64,000 bases of DNA. Origin: CAYYSY01 sp964474355. Its GTDB lineage: Bacteria; Myxococcota_A; UBA9160; UBA4427. The first letter of the stretch is position 1. Each line of letters opens with the position of its first letter. This document shows positions 7,673-16,635 of this stretch, piece by piece. The DNA lies in assembly GCA_964474355.1 (NCBI GenBank), contig CAYYSY010000312.1:1-64000 (forward strand). Reading direction: 5' to 3'. Made by a program: the position numbers and the translations under genes. The notes under the pieces were generated by a model that was given only the letters and a program-made list of their open reading frames with translations, did no database searches and was not told where the DNA came from.

Positions 7673-9754
7673 TCAGAAGTCCCACCGGACGCCGAAGACG
7701 AGCGAGTAGGTGTTCTCGGTCGGCCGCGCGCTGTCGCCCACGCCTCCGCTCCACCCGTAGGCGAAGTCGAGGTCGAAGAAGAGGTCACGCCACCCGTAGT
7801 CGAGCCGCACGCGCGGGACGAAGTGGATCGAGTCGTCCTCCGTATTCTGGTACTCGAGCCGCAGGATCGGGTTCAGCCTGAGCCGGCGCCAGACCGGGAA
7901 GCGCCCCGTCGCCTCGAGTACGTAGCGGTCGGTGCGCCCGCCGTCGAAGATGCGGAGCCCGAAGCTCGTGACGTCGCCGTCCATCACGAGCGACCGCACA
8001 CCGAGCTGGACGAAGTAGCCGAACTCGTAGCCGGTCCCGGGGAAGCCCTGGACGCCTCCGGATGTCTCCGTGCCGCCCAGGCTCATCGCGCTGAAGCTGC
8101 CGTTCACGTTCATGCGGTCGTGAAAGTCCCAGCGTGCGCCCGTCGAGAAGTTGGTCGCGGTCGCGCTGCGGTCCTTCGCGAGCTGCTTCAGCTGGTCCTC
8201 GCTGAACGTCGCCGCGAGCTCTTCGAGTGACGATGCGCCCTGGCCGATCAACGCGTTGCCCATCGTCACGATCGGGCTCTTGCGGTACTCCAGCAGGCCG
8301 TTGACGCTGACCGTCTCGGTGATCTGCTGGTTGCCGAGCAGGGTCGCGATGTTGACGACGTTGAAGTACGCGTCGTAGTCGAGGGTCCCCACGATCGTGC
8401 GCCCCGATCGGAGATGCCGGAGCTCAGCGCCGATCGCGCCACGGTACGTGAGGTTCGCCTCGTTCTGGTAGTTGCCGTAGAGCTCGACGTCGACGAGCGA
8501 GAAGACGTCGAGCACACGAATGGCGCCGCCCACCTGATAGCGATCCGTGTTGATGTTGTCGGACGCGTAGCTCTCGAGCGGGAAGCCTCCGAGCACCTGC
8601 ACATCGATGCGGTCGGTGGCGCGGTAGCCGAGTCGCGCGCCGTCGAAGCGGCCGATCACGCCCCCGTCTCCCCGTTGGCGTCCGACGTTGCCCCACCACC
8701 CACGCCCTCGCTCGGAGACCTCGACCAGGAGCAGGCTCAGCCGCGAGTCGCTGCCGATCGACTCCCTGCCGAAGTCGAGCCGCGTGCGGCCTGCCGCGCT
8801 CGTCTCGACCTCGAGCCGGTCGGTTCGCATGCGCGCCCGCACGAAGAGATCGGTGAACCACGACGAGTCGTAGAGCGTGTCGCCGAAGTCGTCGTCGAAG
8901 AAGCCCTGGGCGCGCGAGTAGTAGCTGAGGAGGCTTCCGTTCACGTCGAAGCGCGTGCCGCCCGAGCGCGCGCGGCCCGAAGTCCGCTCGGACGGGAGCG
9001 TGCTGGCGGTGGCCAGCGCCTGCAGCCGCTGGCGCACGCGCGGCGCGTGCTCGTGGTCGGGATAGCGCTCGAGGAAGCGTTCGTACTCCGCCTTGGCGTG
9101 AGCGCGCTGGCCGCTTCGCTCGCGCGCGAGTCCGAGGAGCTCGAGCGCTTCCGGGTGCGCCCCTGGCGCATTGAGGGACAGCACGCGGGTGCAGAGCTGA
9201 GCGGCGCGGGCCGGGTCTCCTTCTGCGAGCGCGCGGTTCGCGTCGGCGAGCAGGCCCGCGGCCGCCGCCTCGTAGCGGGGAGCGCCCGCCCCGCCCGCGT
9301 CGGGGATCCGGATCTCGAGCCGGTGCAGCTCCGAGCCCTGCACGATCTCGAAGGCCGTCTTGCGCGCGAACCGCACCTCGATGACCAGCCCGTGGTCGGC
9401 GGCCGAAGGCAACGTCTCGATCGATACGACGGGCGCCTTCGCGTCCGGAGCGAATGGTCGAAAGGTGTCGCCTGGGACGAGCCCGGCTTCGTCGGTGCGG
9501 CCGAGCCCGAGCGCGCGCAGCTCGATGCGCACGCTCTCGGCCGGCGCTCGCGGCGAGTGGCTCATGTAGCGGAGTGGCGCCGTGAAGCCGAGCTCGACGA
9601 GCCAGCCCGACTCGGTGCGCTTGCCGTCCACGGCGCGGACCGTCTTCGCGCCCTGCGCGTGCGCGAGGGTCGACCCTGTGACCAGCAGCAGGGTCACGAT
9701 CGCACCCACGACGCGCCGCAGGTGCGCGGGATGGGCGCGCTTCGAAATGGACAT
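7673..9754 (-). CDS. Outer-membrane beta-barrel protein with periplasmic TPR-like segment
   Basis: 693 aa from ATG 9754 (ATG 9775 in the same frame is possible). A signal peptide ends at ...TLAHAQ. A beta-rich AMIN-like N-terminal part follows (~40-140). Helical tetratricopeptide-like repeats (~155-250, with a YbgF-like RYPDHEHAPRVRQRL segment) come next. The remaining ~430 residues are alternating amphipathic strands rich in Tyr, Arg and Gly, and the protein ends in WDF, the terminal Phe expected by the BAM machinery. First gene of the operon with the ferredoxin/flavin oxidoreductase and the ankyrin protein, divergent from the cytochrome genes. A porin partner for cytochromes is inferred from context only. 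Confidence 0.75.
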   Translation of the reverse strand: MSISKRAHPAHLRRVVGAIVTLLLVTGSTLAHAQGAKTVRAVDGKRTESGWLVELGFTAPLRYMSHSPRAPAESVRIELRALGLGRTDEAGLVPGDTFRPFAPDAKAPVVSIETLPSAADHGLVIEVRFARKTAFEIVQGSELHRLEIRIPDAGGAGAPRYEAAAAGLLADANRALAEGDPARAAQLCTRVLSLNAPGAHPEALELLGLARERSGQRAHAKAEYERFLERYPDHEHAPRVRQRLQALATASTLPSERTSGRARSGGTRFDVNGSLLSYYSRAQGFFDDDFGDTLYDSSWFTDLFVRARMRTDRLEVETSAAGRTRLDFGRESIGSDSRLSLLLVEVSERGRGWWGNVGRQRGDGGVIGRFDGARLGYRATDRIDVQVLGGFPLESYASDNINTDRYQVGGAIRVLDVFSLVDVELYGNYQNEANLTYRGAIGAELRHLRSGRTIVGTLDYDAYFNVVNIATLLGNQQITETVSVNGLLEYRKSPIVTMGNALIGQGASSLEELAATFSEDQLKQLAKDRSATATNFSTGARWDFHDRMNVNGSFSAMSLGGTETSGGVQGFPGTGYEFGYFVQLGVRSLVMDGDVTSFGLRIFDGGRTDRYVLEATGRFPVWRRLRLNPILRLEYQNTEDDSIHFVPRVRLDYGWRDLFFDLDFAYGWSGGVGDSARPTENTYSLVFGVRWDF

Positions 9755-10097
9755 CTCTTCTCGAACGATCAGCATCGGCCAGCCGCCAGTGGCGCGAAAG
9801 CCCGCCGCACACGTGGGCGACGACAAAAGGGGTTCACGAATATGCGTCGCCTCGCCGAAGTATGAGCGTGTCGAACGTCACCATCCGAGGCGCCCTTCCG
9901 AACGATGTAATTCCGAACGATCTGCTGCGGATGAGCCCGGATCCTCGAGTGGGGAATTCTGCCCCGCCTCCGCCCCGATCCGCGTCGTATGCAGAAGGCC
10001 GCATGCATTGACTCTCGATCTCGACACCGATGAGCGAGCCACCGATGCAGCGGCGTCGAAAGGGCGCTGTACTCCCACCGGCAGCTCACACGCGCCG
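9755..10097. promoter_or_regulatory. Divergent promoter region with an 11-bp direct repeat
   Basis: This 343-bp gene-free stretch separates the minus-strand barrel operon from the plus-strand cytochrome operon. An exact 11-bp direct repeat, TTCCGAACGAT, lies at 9896-9906 and 9911-9921 (15-bp period). A related TCGAACGATC lies at 9761-9770. Such spacing (about 1.5 helical turns) suits a regulator binding site, but no regulator is encoded next to it. TTGACT at 10008-10013 could be a -35 box, though I see no convincing -10. Confidence 0.4.
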
Positions 10098-11030
10098 ATG
10101 ATGGGGATGGACAGGTTGGACGAAGAGGCGGCCCGAGTCGGGTCGGGCACCGGACGCGATCGCAGCGAGCGCACGAAGGGCGCAGCCCGCACGCGGGCGC
10201 CGGGTGCCGGACCGCGCGTGGCGCGCGCCATGCTGCTGGGGCCGGTGGGCCTGGCTTGCGCCGTCGCCATCGCCTTCGGCTGGCGCACGCGCGACGAGTA
10301 CTACGTGGTGCCCGACGAAGGCCTCGGCTATGCGCTCGGCATCGTCGGGCTCGTGATGATGCTCCTGCTGCTGCTCTACTCCGTCCGCAAGCGCTGGTCG
10401 GTGCTCCGCAACGCCGGGCCCCTGCGTCACTGGTTCCACATACACATGGCGCTCGGCCTGCTCGGGCCGACCGCGATCCTCTACCACTCGAACTTCAGCC
10501 TGGGCTCGCTCAATGCGAACGTCGCGCTGCTCTGCATGCTGACGGTGAGCGCGAGTGGAATCGTCGGACGCTTCATCTACACGCGGATCCACTACGAATT
10601 TCGCGGCCGGGTCGCGAGCCTCGCGGATCTTCGCGCGGAGGCGCAGGCGGAGGGCGCGGTGCTGGCCGAGGCGACGCGTGTCGCGCCGCGGATCTCCGAG
10701 GTGCTCGACGCGCACCGCGCGTGGGCCTTTCGCGGCCGCAGCCTGCCGGGCCGCCTCGCGATGATCACGGTCGTCGGCATGCGTGGGCGCGTGGCGCGCC
10801 GCCGGGCGCTGCGCGCGTGGCGCCGATCGGCATCCTCGAACCGCGCGACCTCGCCTGCAGCGCACGACGTGCGCCGGGCCGTCAAGGCGCAGATCGCGGC
10901 CATTCGGCGCGTGGCGGAGTTCTCGACGTACGAGCGCTTCTTCGCCCTGTGGCACGCGCTCCATCTCCCCTTCTGCGTCGGTCTCTATGCGGCCGCGACG
11001 GTGCACGTCGTCGCGGTCCACATGTACTGA
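10098..11030 (+). CDS. Multi-pass membrane protein with conserved-looking His pairs, probable b-type cytochrome
   Basis: 310 aa from ATG 10098 (ATG 10101, 10107 or 10230 also possible). About five transmembrane helices: ~45-62, 78-96, 112-130, 140-162 and 285-308. Histidines cluster at helix ends: His111, 114, 116, 130 and, in the last helix, His286, 289, 303 and 308. That distribution would allow one or two bis-His haems across the membrane. A basic cytoplasmic-type loop (~165-280) lies between helices 4 and 5. I do not recognise a named family. It starts the operon with two multiheme c-type cytochromes, which supports a quinone/periplasm electron-transfer role. Confidence 0.6.
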   Translation: MMGMDRLDEEAARVGSGTGRDRSERTKGAARTRAPGAGPRVARAMLLGPVGLACAVAIAFGWRTRDEYYVVPDEGLGYALGIVGLVMMLLLLLYSVRKRWSVLRNAGPLRHWFHIHMALGLLGPTAILYHSNFSLGSLNANVALLCMLTVSASGIVGRFIYTRIHYEFRGRVASLADLRAEAQAEGAVLAEATRVAPRISEVLDAHRAWAFRGRSLPGRLAMITVVGMRGRVARRRALRAWRRSASSNRATSPAAHDVRRAVKAQIAAIRRVAEFSTYERFFALWHALHLPFCVGLYAAATVHVVAVHMY

Positions 11031-11052
11031 GCGTCGACGGTTGGCTTCGAAG

Positions 11053-12660
11053 ATGCGATTCGCGGGACGGCACGGTGAGACCGGGTGTGCGACGCCGTGG
11101 CGCTCGCTGATCCTCGCGGCGGTCTTGCTCCTGAGCGCCACGCAGGCGACGGCCGCGGGGCTGGAGGATCTCGTGTCGCCCGGCGATCTGATCGCCGCTC
11201 ACGAGCGCGAGACGAAGGAGTGCGGTGACTGTCACGAGCGCTTCGATCGAAGCTCGCAGAGCAGGCTGTGCCTCGTCTGTCACGAGGAGGTCGCGGATGA
11301 CGTCCAGCGCGGTCGAGGACTCCATGGGCGACTCGGCGCGGGCGACGGCAGCGAGTGCCGGGTCTGCCACACCGACCACAAGGGCGAGGCCGCGGACATC
11401 GTGGGTCTCGTGAAGGAGTCGTTCGATCATCGCCGCACGGACTTTGCGCTCGAAGGGCTGCACGGCTCGGTGCCGTGCGCCGACTGCCACGCGAAGGGCG
11501 AGCGCTACCGGGAGGCGGAGCCCGGCTGCGCGACCTGTCACGGCGACGCCGATCCGCATCGCGGCCAGCTGGGCGACGATTGCCAGCAATGCCACACGCC
11601 GCGCGACTGGACGTCGGTCGAGTTCGATCATGCGTCGACGAAGTTCCCTCTCGAGGCGGGCCACGCCGACGCGGCGTGCGCCTCGTGTCATCCGAGGGGA
11701 CGCTTCGAGGCCGTGTCGACCGACTGCGTGTCGTGTCATCGCGTCGACGACGCGCACCGCGGACGGCTCGGCAACGCGTGCGGCGACTGTCACGATCCGT
11801 CGGGCTGGGACCGGACGGTCTTCGACCACGACCGCAAGACGCGCTTCGCGTTGCGGGGCGCTCACGCCCGCATCGACTGTCGCGCGTGCCACGTCTCGGA
11901 GCCGAGCGAGGTCGAGCTGTCGATGGACTGTGTGAGCTGCCATCGCCTCGACGACGATCACCGCGGCGCGCGCGGCAAGCAATGCGGCGACTGTCACCGC
12001 ACGCAGTCGTGGTCGCGCAGCCACTTCGACCACACACGAGACGCGAGCTTCGCGCTGCACGGAGCCCACGCCAGCGTCGCGTGCGAGCTCTGCCACACCG
12101 GCAGCCCTGCGACGGCAAAGACGCCCACGCGCTGTGTGGAATGTCACGAGACCGAAGACGTGCATCGCGGTACCCTCGGCGCCGACTGCGGGCGGTGTCA
12201 CACGAACGCGAGCTGGTCGCGCCGGGTAACCTTCGATCACGACTTCACCGACTTCCCGCTGCTGGCCCTCCACCAGCTCGCCTCGTGTGAGGACTGCCAC
12301 GCGAGCCACCGCTTCGCCGACGCCGCGACCGACTGCATCGGCTGCCACGCGCGCGACGACGCCCACGAGCGCCGGCTTGGGAACGACTGCGCGCGGTGCC
12401 ACAATCCGAACGGGTGGCGCTTCTCGCAGTTCGAACACGAGAGAGAGACGGACTTCGCGCTGACCGGTGGACACGAGTCGCTCGAGTGCGTCGCCTGCCA
12501 CGTGAAGCCCACGTCGGGGCCGTCGACGAAGCTCTCCGCGTCGCCGCGGTGTGCCACGTGCCATCTGAGCGACTCGCCGCACGATGACGCGTACGGGCGG
12601 GACTGCCAGCGCTGCCACGTCGTCGAGTCGTGGGAGAGGACGAAGCAGGGGGTGCGATGA
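11053..12660 (+). CDS. Periplasmic 21-haem c-type cytochrome (cytochrome c7/c3-like repeats)
   Basis: 535 aa with an N-terminal signal peptide (hydrophobic to about residue 35). I count 21 CXXCH haem-attachment motifs, spaced evenly and organised in a repeating three-haem module: CxxCH, then CxxCH followed by a DDxHRGxLG stretch, then CxxCH followed by W and FDH, and a LxGxH segment before the next module. The FDH and GxH histidines are the likely distal axial ligands. One haem per roughly 25 residues suits a wire-like periplasmic cytochrome. It is followed without gap by the 12-site cytochrome (ATGA overlap) and lies 22 bp after the membrane His protein. Confidence 0.92.
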   Translation: MRFAGRHGETGCATPWRSLILAAVLLLSATQATAAGLEDLVSPGDLIAAHERETKECGDCHERFDRSSQSRLCLVCHEEVADDVQRGRGLHGRLGAGDGSECRVCHTDHKGEAADIVGLVKESFDHRRTDFALEGLHGSVPCADCHAKGERYREAEPGCATCHGDADPHRGQLGDDCQQCHTPRDWTSVEFDHASTKFPLEAGHADAACASCHPRGRFEAVSTDCVSCHRVDDAHRGRLGNACGDCHDPSGWDRTVFDHDRKTRFALRGAHARIDCRACHVSEPSEVELSMDCVSCHRLDDDHRGARGKQCGDCHRTQSWSRSHFDHTRDASFALHGAHASVACELCHTGSPATAKTPTRCVECHETEDVHRGTLGADCGRCHTNASWSRRVTFDHDFTDFPLLALHQLASCEDCHASHRFADAATDCIGCHARDDAHERRLGNDCARCHNPNGWRFSQFEHERETDFALTGGHESLECVACHVKPTSGPSTKLSASPRCATCHLSDSPHDDAYGRDCQRCHVVESWERTKQGVR

Positions 12661-13760
12661 AGATGCGCGACCACGTGAATCCCCCGACGATCATCGCCCT
12701 GGCAATGGCGCTCGCCCTGGTCTGGGCACTCTCGATGGAACGGCGCGCCGGGGCGGAGGAGGGCAGGGAGACCGACAGCCGCGCCGAGTCGGAGATCGTC
12801 TTCGACGAGCGCTTCGACCACGTCGGCACGCGCTTCATCCTGACCGGCTCGCACGAAGGCGTCGCGTGCGAGAGCTGCCACGCGATGGGCGTCTTCCGCG
12901 GAACGCCGATGTCGTGCGGCTGGTGCCACGACGGCTCGGGCACGCGGGCCGAGTCGGGCAAGCCGCTCAGCCACGTTCCGACCTCGAACCAGTGCGACGA
13001 CTGCCACACGACGTTCACGTGGCTGGAGGTCCGCTTCGAGCACAGCGGGGTGACGGGCGCGTGCACGAGCTGCCACAACGACGTCCAGGCCGAGGGCAAG
13101 CCGCTGGGGCACGTCGTCACGAACGAGCAGTGCGATTTCTGTCACAACACGTTCGTGTGGCAGTCCATCCGCGTCGATCACTCGAACATCACGGCACCCT
13201 GCTCGAGCTGTCACAACAACGTCGACGCGACGGGCAAGCCGATGGATCACATCGTCACGAGCTCGGAGTGCGACGCTTGTCACTCGACCCGCGCCTGGGT
13301 CCCTGCGACGTTCGACCACGCGGGCATCGTGAGCGACTGCGCGAGGTGTCACAACGACGTCGATGCGTCGGGCCTGCCGGATGGGCACTTCATCACGATG
13401 CAGGACTGCAGCGCGTGCCACACGACGAACGCCTGGCGCCCGGACACCTTCCGGCACATGTCGGCGAACTATCCGGGTGACCACGCGCGTGATCTCGATT
13501 GCACCGAGTGTCATCCGGGCAACAGCGAGATGGTCGTCTATACCGACGATCCGAACCTGGCGCCGTATTGCGCGGGCTGCCACAAGAACGACTTCGATCC
13601 CGATCCGCACAAGCAGCACGAGAATCCGGATCACGACTACACGGCGGACGAGCTCGCCGACTGCACCGGCGCGTGCCACATCTACACCGACTCGAGCCTC
13701 ACTGTGATCAAGGAGGCGCGCAGCGGCGAGCACCGCGTGAGCGACCGCGACTTCGACTAG
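12657..13760 (+). CDS. Multihaem c-type cytochrome, 11 CXXCH plus one CX3CH site
   Basis: 367 aa from ATG 12657, overlapping the previous stop as ATGA with an AGGGGG-like ribosome site. A hydrophobic N-terminal segment (~9-27) is a signal or membrane anchor. Eleven CXXCH motifs occur in modules of about 65 residues (GKP..H..T...C..CH....W followed by FDH/VDH and C..CHN). Near the C-terminus CTGACH (CX3CH) is a probable twelfth, unusual haem site. The C-terminus reads GEHRVSDRDFD. It probably exchanges electrons with the 21-haem protein. The stop is within a CTAG that is also the stop of the convergent gene. Confidence 0.88.
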   Translation: MKMRDHVNPPTIIALAMALALVWALSMERRAGAEEGRETDSRAESEIVFDERFDHVGTRFILTGSHEGVACESCHAMGVFRGTPMSCGWCHDGSGTRAESGKPLSHVPTSNQCDDCHTTFTWLEVRFEHSGVTGACTSCHNDVQAEGKPLGHVVTNEQCDFCHNTFVWQSIRVDHSNITAPCSSCHNNVDATGKPMDHIVTSSECDACHSTRAWVPATFDHAGIVSDCARCHNDVDASGLPDGHFITMQDCSACHTTNAWRPDTFRHMSANYPGDHARDLDCTECHPGNSEMVVYTDDPNLAPYCAGCHKNDFDPDPHKQHENPDHDYTADELADCTGACHIYTDSSLTVIKEARSGEHRVSDRDFD

Positions 13761-14653
13761 GCGTTGCCCACGAGCTCGAGTGCGCCCCGTGCGCCGGCGT
13801 GGCCGCCGTCGGGCAGCAGCCGCGTCTCCATGCCGAAGCTGGCGCCGACGCGGACCAGGATCTTCTGGAGCGCCGGGTTGTCGTTCAGCGTGCTGCCGCC
13901 GAAGACCCAGCGCGGCGTCTGCGTCATGGCCGAGACGCCGGCGCAGACGAGCGCCACGTTCTCGGCGACGAGGCTCATCACGCCCACCGCGAGGTCCTCG
14001 CGGCTCGGGGCGCCGGCCTCGCCGCGTCCCTCGGCGAGCCAGCGGCTGAGCTTTCCGAACGCCGACGCGGTCGTCTCGCCCGGCAGGGCGATCTCGCCCG
14101 CTTCGTAGATGTCCGCGACGAGCAGGTCGACGCGCGATGGATCGCCGCGACCGGCCAGCTCGCAGAGCTCGGCGAAGCTCTCGCAGCCGGTCAGCGCCAC
14201 GCCGAGGCCGAGCACGGTGCCGCCGCCGAGCGCGGTGCCGCCGACACGCAGCACGTCGCCGTCGGCGACGCGCATGACCGATGTGCCCGTGCCGAGCGAG
14301 ATCAGCAGATAGGGTGCGCTCTCGTCGAAGCCCTCGCCGTCCGCGTCGCCCAGCTGGGCGTGGGCGCCCGCGCCCCAGGCCGCGAACTCCTGGAAGTGGC
14401 CGGTGCCCGTGGCGCCACGCTCGGCGCAGCGGGCCTCGATGACCTTCGCGCCACAGCCCGTGAGCCCGACCCGGTCGGGCTGGAGCCGCGCGACCTCGTC
14501 CATGACGTCGGCGACGTGACCGGAGAGCAGCGTCTCGTAGCGGACGTCGCCCGCGTCGGTTCGTACCGCGAGCTTGGCCAGCGTCGCGCCCGCGTCGATG
14601 CCGACGGTCGTGCCGCCATTGCCTCGAAAGTCGTTTTCTTGCTGGGGATTCAA
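13757..14653 (-). CDS. coaW: Type II pantothenate kinase
   Basis: 298 aa from TTG 14653 (the frame extends to TTG 14674). The ASKHA fold of the Fumble/PanK-II family is shown by the phosphate-1 motif VGIDAGATLAK near the N-terminus, GLTGCGAKV, LLISLGTGTSVM (phosphate-2 type) and GGTALGGGTVLGLG. It would phosphorylate pantothenate, the first step of CoA synthesis, in the cytoplasm. PanK-II is otherwise typical of eukaryotes and staphylococci but also occurs in several Gram-negative lineages. It is divergent from gspA with almost no spacer, so the promoters must overlap coding sequence. Confidence 0.82.
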   Translation of the reverse strand: MNPQQENDFRGNGGTTVGIDAGATLAKLAVRTDAGDVRYETLLSGHVADVMDEVARLQPDRVGLTGCGAKVIEARCAERGATGTGHFQEFAAWGAGAHAQLGDADGEGFDESAPYLLISLGTGTSVMRVADGDVLRVGGTALGGGTVLGLGVALTGCESFAELCELAGRGDPSRVDLLVADIYEAGEIALPGETTASAFGKLSRWLAEGRGEAGAPSREDLAVGVMSLVAENVALVCAGVSAMTQTPRWVFGGSTLNDNPALQKILVRVGASFGMETRLLPDGGHAGARGALELVGNA

Positions 14654-14685
14654 TGGGTTACACTCGCCCGCCAATTGGAACTGCC

Positions 14686-16635
14686 ATGTATACCGCGTTC
14701 TACGGACTTCGCGAGAAGCCGTTCAGCCTGACACCGAATCCCCGCTTCCTCTTCCTGGCCGAGAGCCACCGGGAGGCGCTCGCCCATCTGCTGTATGGGC
14801 TCGAGCAGGGGGAGGGGTTCATCGTCGTGTCGGGCGAGGTCGGCACGGGCAAGACGACCATCTGCCGCACCCTGCTCGAGCGCCTCGGCGTCGAGACCGA
14901 GCTCGCCTTCCTCTTCAATCCGTCGGGCACTGCCGACGAGATGCTGCAGAGCGTGAACGAGGAGTTCGGGCTGCCGGCGACGGGGCTCTCGCGGCGCGAG
15001 CTGCTCTCGCAGCTGAACCGGTTCCTGCTCGACAAGAATCGCGAGTCGAAGCGCGTCGTGCTGATCATCGACGAGGCGCAGAACCTGTCCACCACGACGC
15101 TCGAGCAGGTGCGTCTGCTCTCGAACCTCGAAACGACGACGTCGAAGCTGATCCAGATCATCCTGCTCGGTCAGCCCGAGCTCGGCGAGAAGCTCGACAG
15201 CGAAGAGCTGCGGCAGCTGCGCCAGCGCATCGGCGTGCGCTGGCAGCTCTGTCCCCTGAGCCAGGCGGAGACGGGGCAGTACGTGCGGCACCGGCTCCGC
15301 GTAGCCGCGGGCGCCGACCGCAGCGCGCTCTTCAGCGATGGCGCGCTTGCCGAGGTGCACAAGCGCACGGGTGGTGTGCCGCGGCTCGTGAACGTGCTCT
15401 GTGATCGCGCTTTGCTCGCGGGCTATGCGGCCGAGGCCGCGCAGATCGACGCCGAGCTCGTGAAGCAGGCGGCGCGCGAGATTCGCGATCTGCAGGGCGA
15501 GGCGTTCGGCAGCAAGGGGCGCCGCCGTCGTGCTCGACATGCGTGGTGGCTCGCTCCGCTTGCGGCCGTGTTGGCGGCGCTCGCCGTGGGCGCCGGCCTC
15601 TGGCTCGGGCGCGGCGACGGGGGCAGGGCGATCCGAAGCCTGATCGACGGTGTGGGCTCGGAAGGGCCGCCTGCAGTGTCTGCGCCCGCGGCGCCGGCTC
15701 GCACGGCACGGTCCTCCGAGCTGCCCCCGGTCTCGGCGCGCCCGCCGGGCGCCGAGACGTCCGCACCCCGGGCCGGACGCGATCCGGCGAGTGCATTGCG
15801 TGGCGACGCCGTTGCGATCCAAACGGGACACGACGCGTCCTCCGCGGCCGTCTTCGATGCCGAGTGGCAGGCGAGCCGTGACGCGCGAGGCCCGCGGCCC
15901 GAGGCGCCAGCCAACGGATTCCCCGGCAGCGAAGCGGATGCGCTGCGTGACGACGCCGGGGATGGCAGCTTCCTCGCGCACTTGCTCGCCGAGGTGCCGG
16001 CGTCGACGACCCGGGCACTCGCCGTGACCGAGATCCTCCACGTCTGGGGCAAGCCGGCGGAGGGCGTATCGGGGGCGACCGAGGCGCTGGCGCTCGCGCG
16101 GCTGCGCGACGCAGGGCTCGCCGTGCACACGGTGCTCGCGAGCTCGCTCGAAGAGCTCGCCCTGCTCGATCATCCGGCGCTCATCGAGGTGCGCGACGGC
16201 GAGGGCGAGACGCACTGGCTGGCGCTCGTCGAGCTGCGGCCGTCGGTCGCGTTCGTGGGGGGCGTCGTCGACCGCGGGCCGATCGGCGTGTCGCACGAGG
16301 CGCTCGAGGGCCACTTCGAAGGGCGTGCCTACGTCGCGTGGTCGCCCGGCTTCGAGCTCCTTGGCGCGCCGATGCTGAGCGCGGGCTCCCAGGGCATGCC
16401 CGTGCGCTGGGTGCAGCAGGCACTCGTCGAGCTCGGATATCTCAGCGCCGTCGCGGCGGTGCCGGACGACGGGAGCGCGGTGTACGACGCGGCCACGCGC
16501 CGGGGCATCGAGCGCTTCCAGCGTGCCCAGGGCCTGCGGCAGGACGGCATCACCGGTCCGATCACGCTCATGCGCCTCGGCGATGCGCTCGGCCGCAACG
16601 CACGCCCGCATCTGCGCGCGGGGGGCGCGGGATGA
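14686..16635 (+). CDS. gspA: GspA/ExeA-type AAA ATPase with C39-like and peptidoglycan-binding domains
   Basis: 649 aa. It opens with the family signature MYTAFYGLREKPFSLTPNPR. Walker A GEVGTGKTT is at 50-58 and Walker B VVLIIDEAQ near 124-132, followed by the ExeA C-terminal helical lid. A transmembrane helix (~285-305) and a low-complexity linker follow. A degenerate peptidase-C39-like domain comes next (~430-540; the catalytic Cys is not evident) and then a PG_binding_1 domain (~565-640). GspA uses ATP to help the type II secretion secretin pass the peptidoglycan. The start has GGAA 6 nt upstream. The next gene, gspB, overlaps by ATGA. Confidence 0.9.
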   Translation: MYTAFYGLREKPFSLTPNPRFLFLAESHREALAHLLYGLEQGEGFIVVSGEVGTGKTTICRTLLERLGVETELAFLFNPSGTADEMLQSVNEEFGLPATGLSRRELLSQLNRFLLDKNRESKRVVLIIDEAQNLSTTTLEQVRLLSNLETTTSKLIQIILLGQPELGEKLDSEELRQLRQRIGVRWQLCPLSQAETGQYVRHRLRVAAGADRSALFSDGALAEVHKRTGGVPRLVNVLCDRALLAGYAAEAAQIDAELVKQAAREIRDLQGEAFGSKGRRRRARHAWWLAPLAAVLAALAVGAGLWLGRGDGGRAIRSLIDGVGSEGPPAVSAPAAPARTARSSELPPVSARPPGAETSAPRAGRDPASALRGDAVAIQTGHDASSAAVFDAEWQASRDARGPRPEAPANGFPGSEADALRDDAGDGSFLAHLLAEVPASTTRALAVTEILHVWGKPAEGVSGATEALALARLRDAGLAVHTVLASSLEELALLDHPALIEVRDGEGETHWLALVELRPSVAFVGGVVDRGPIGVSHEALEGHFEGRAYVAWSPGFELLGAPMLSAGSQGMPVRWVQQALVELGYLSAVAAVPDDGSAVYDAATRRGIERFQRAQGLRQDGITGPITLMRLGDALGRNARPHLRAGGAG

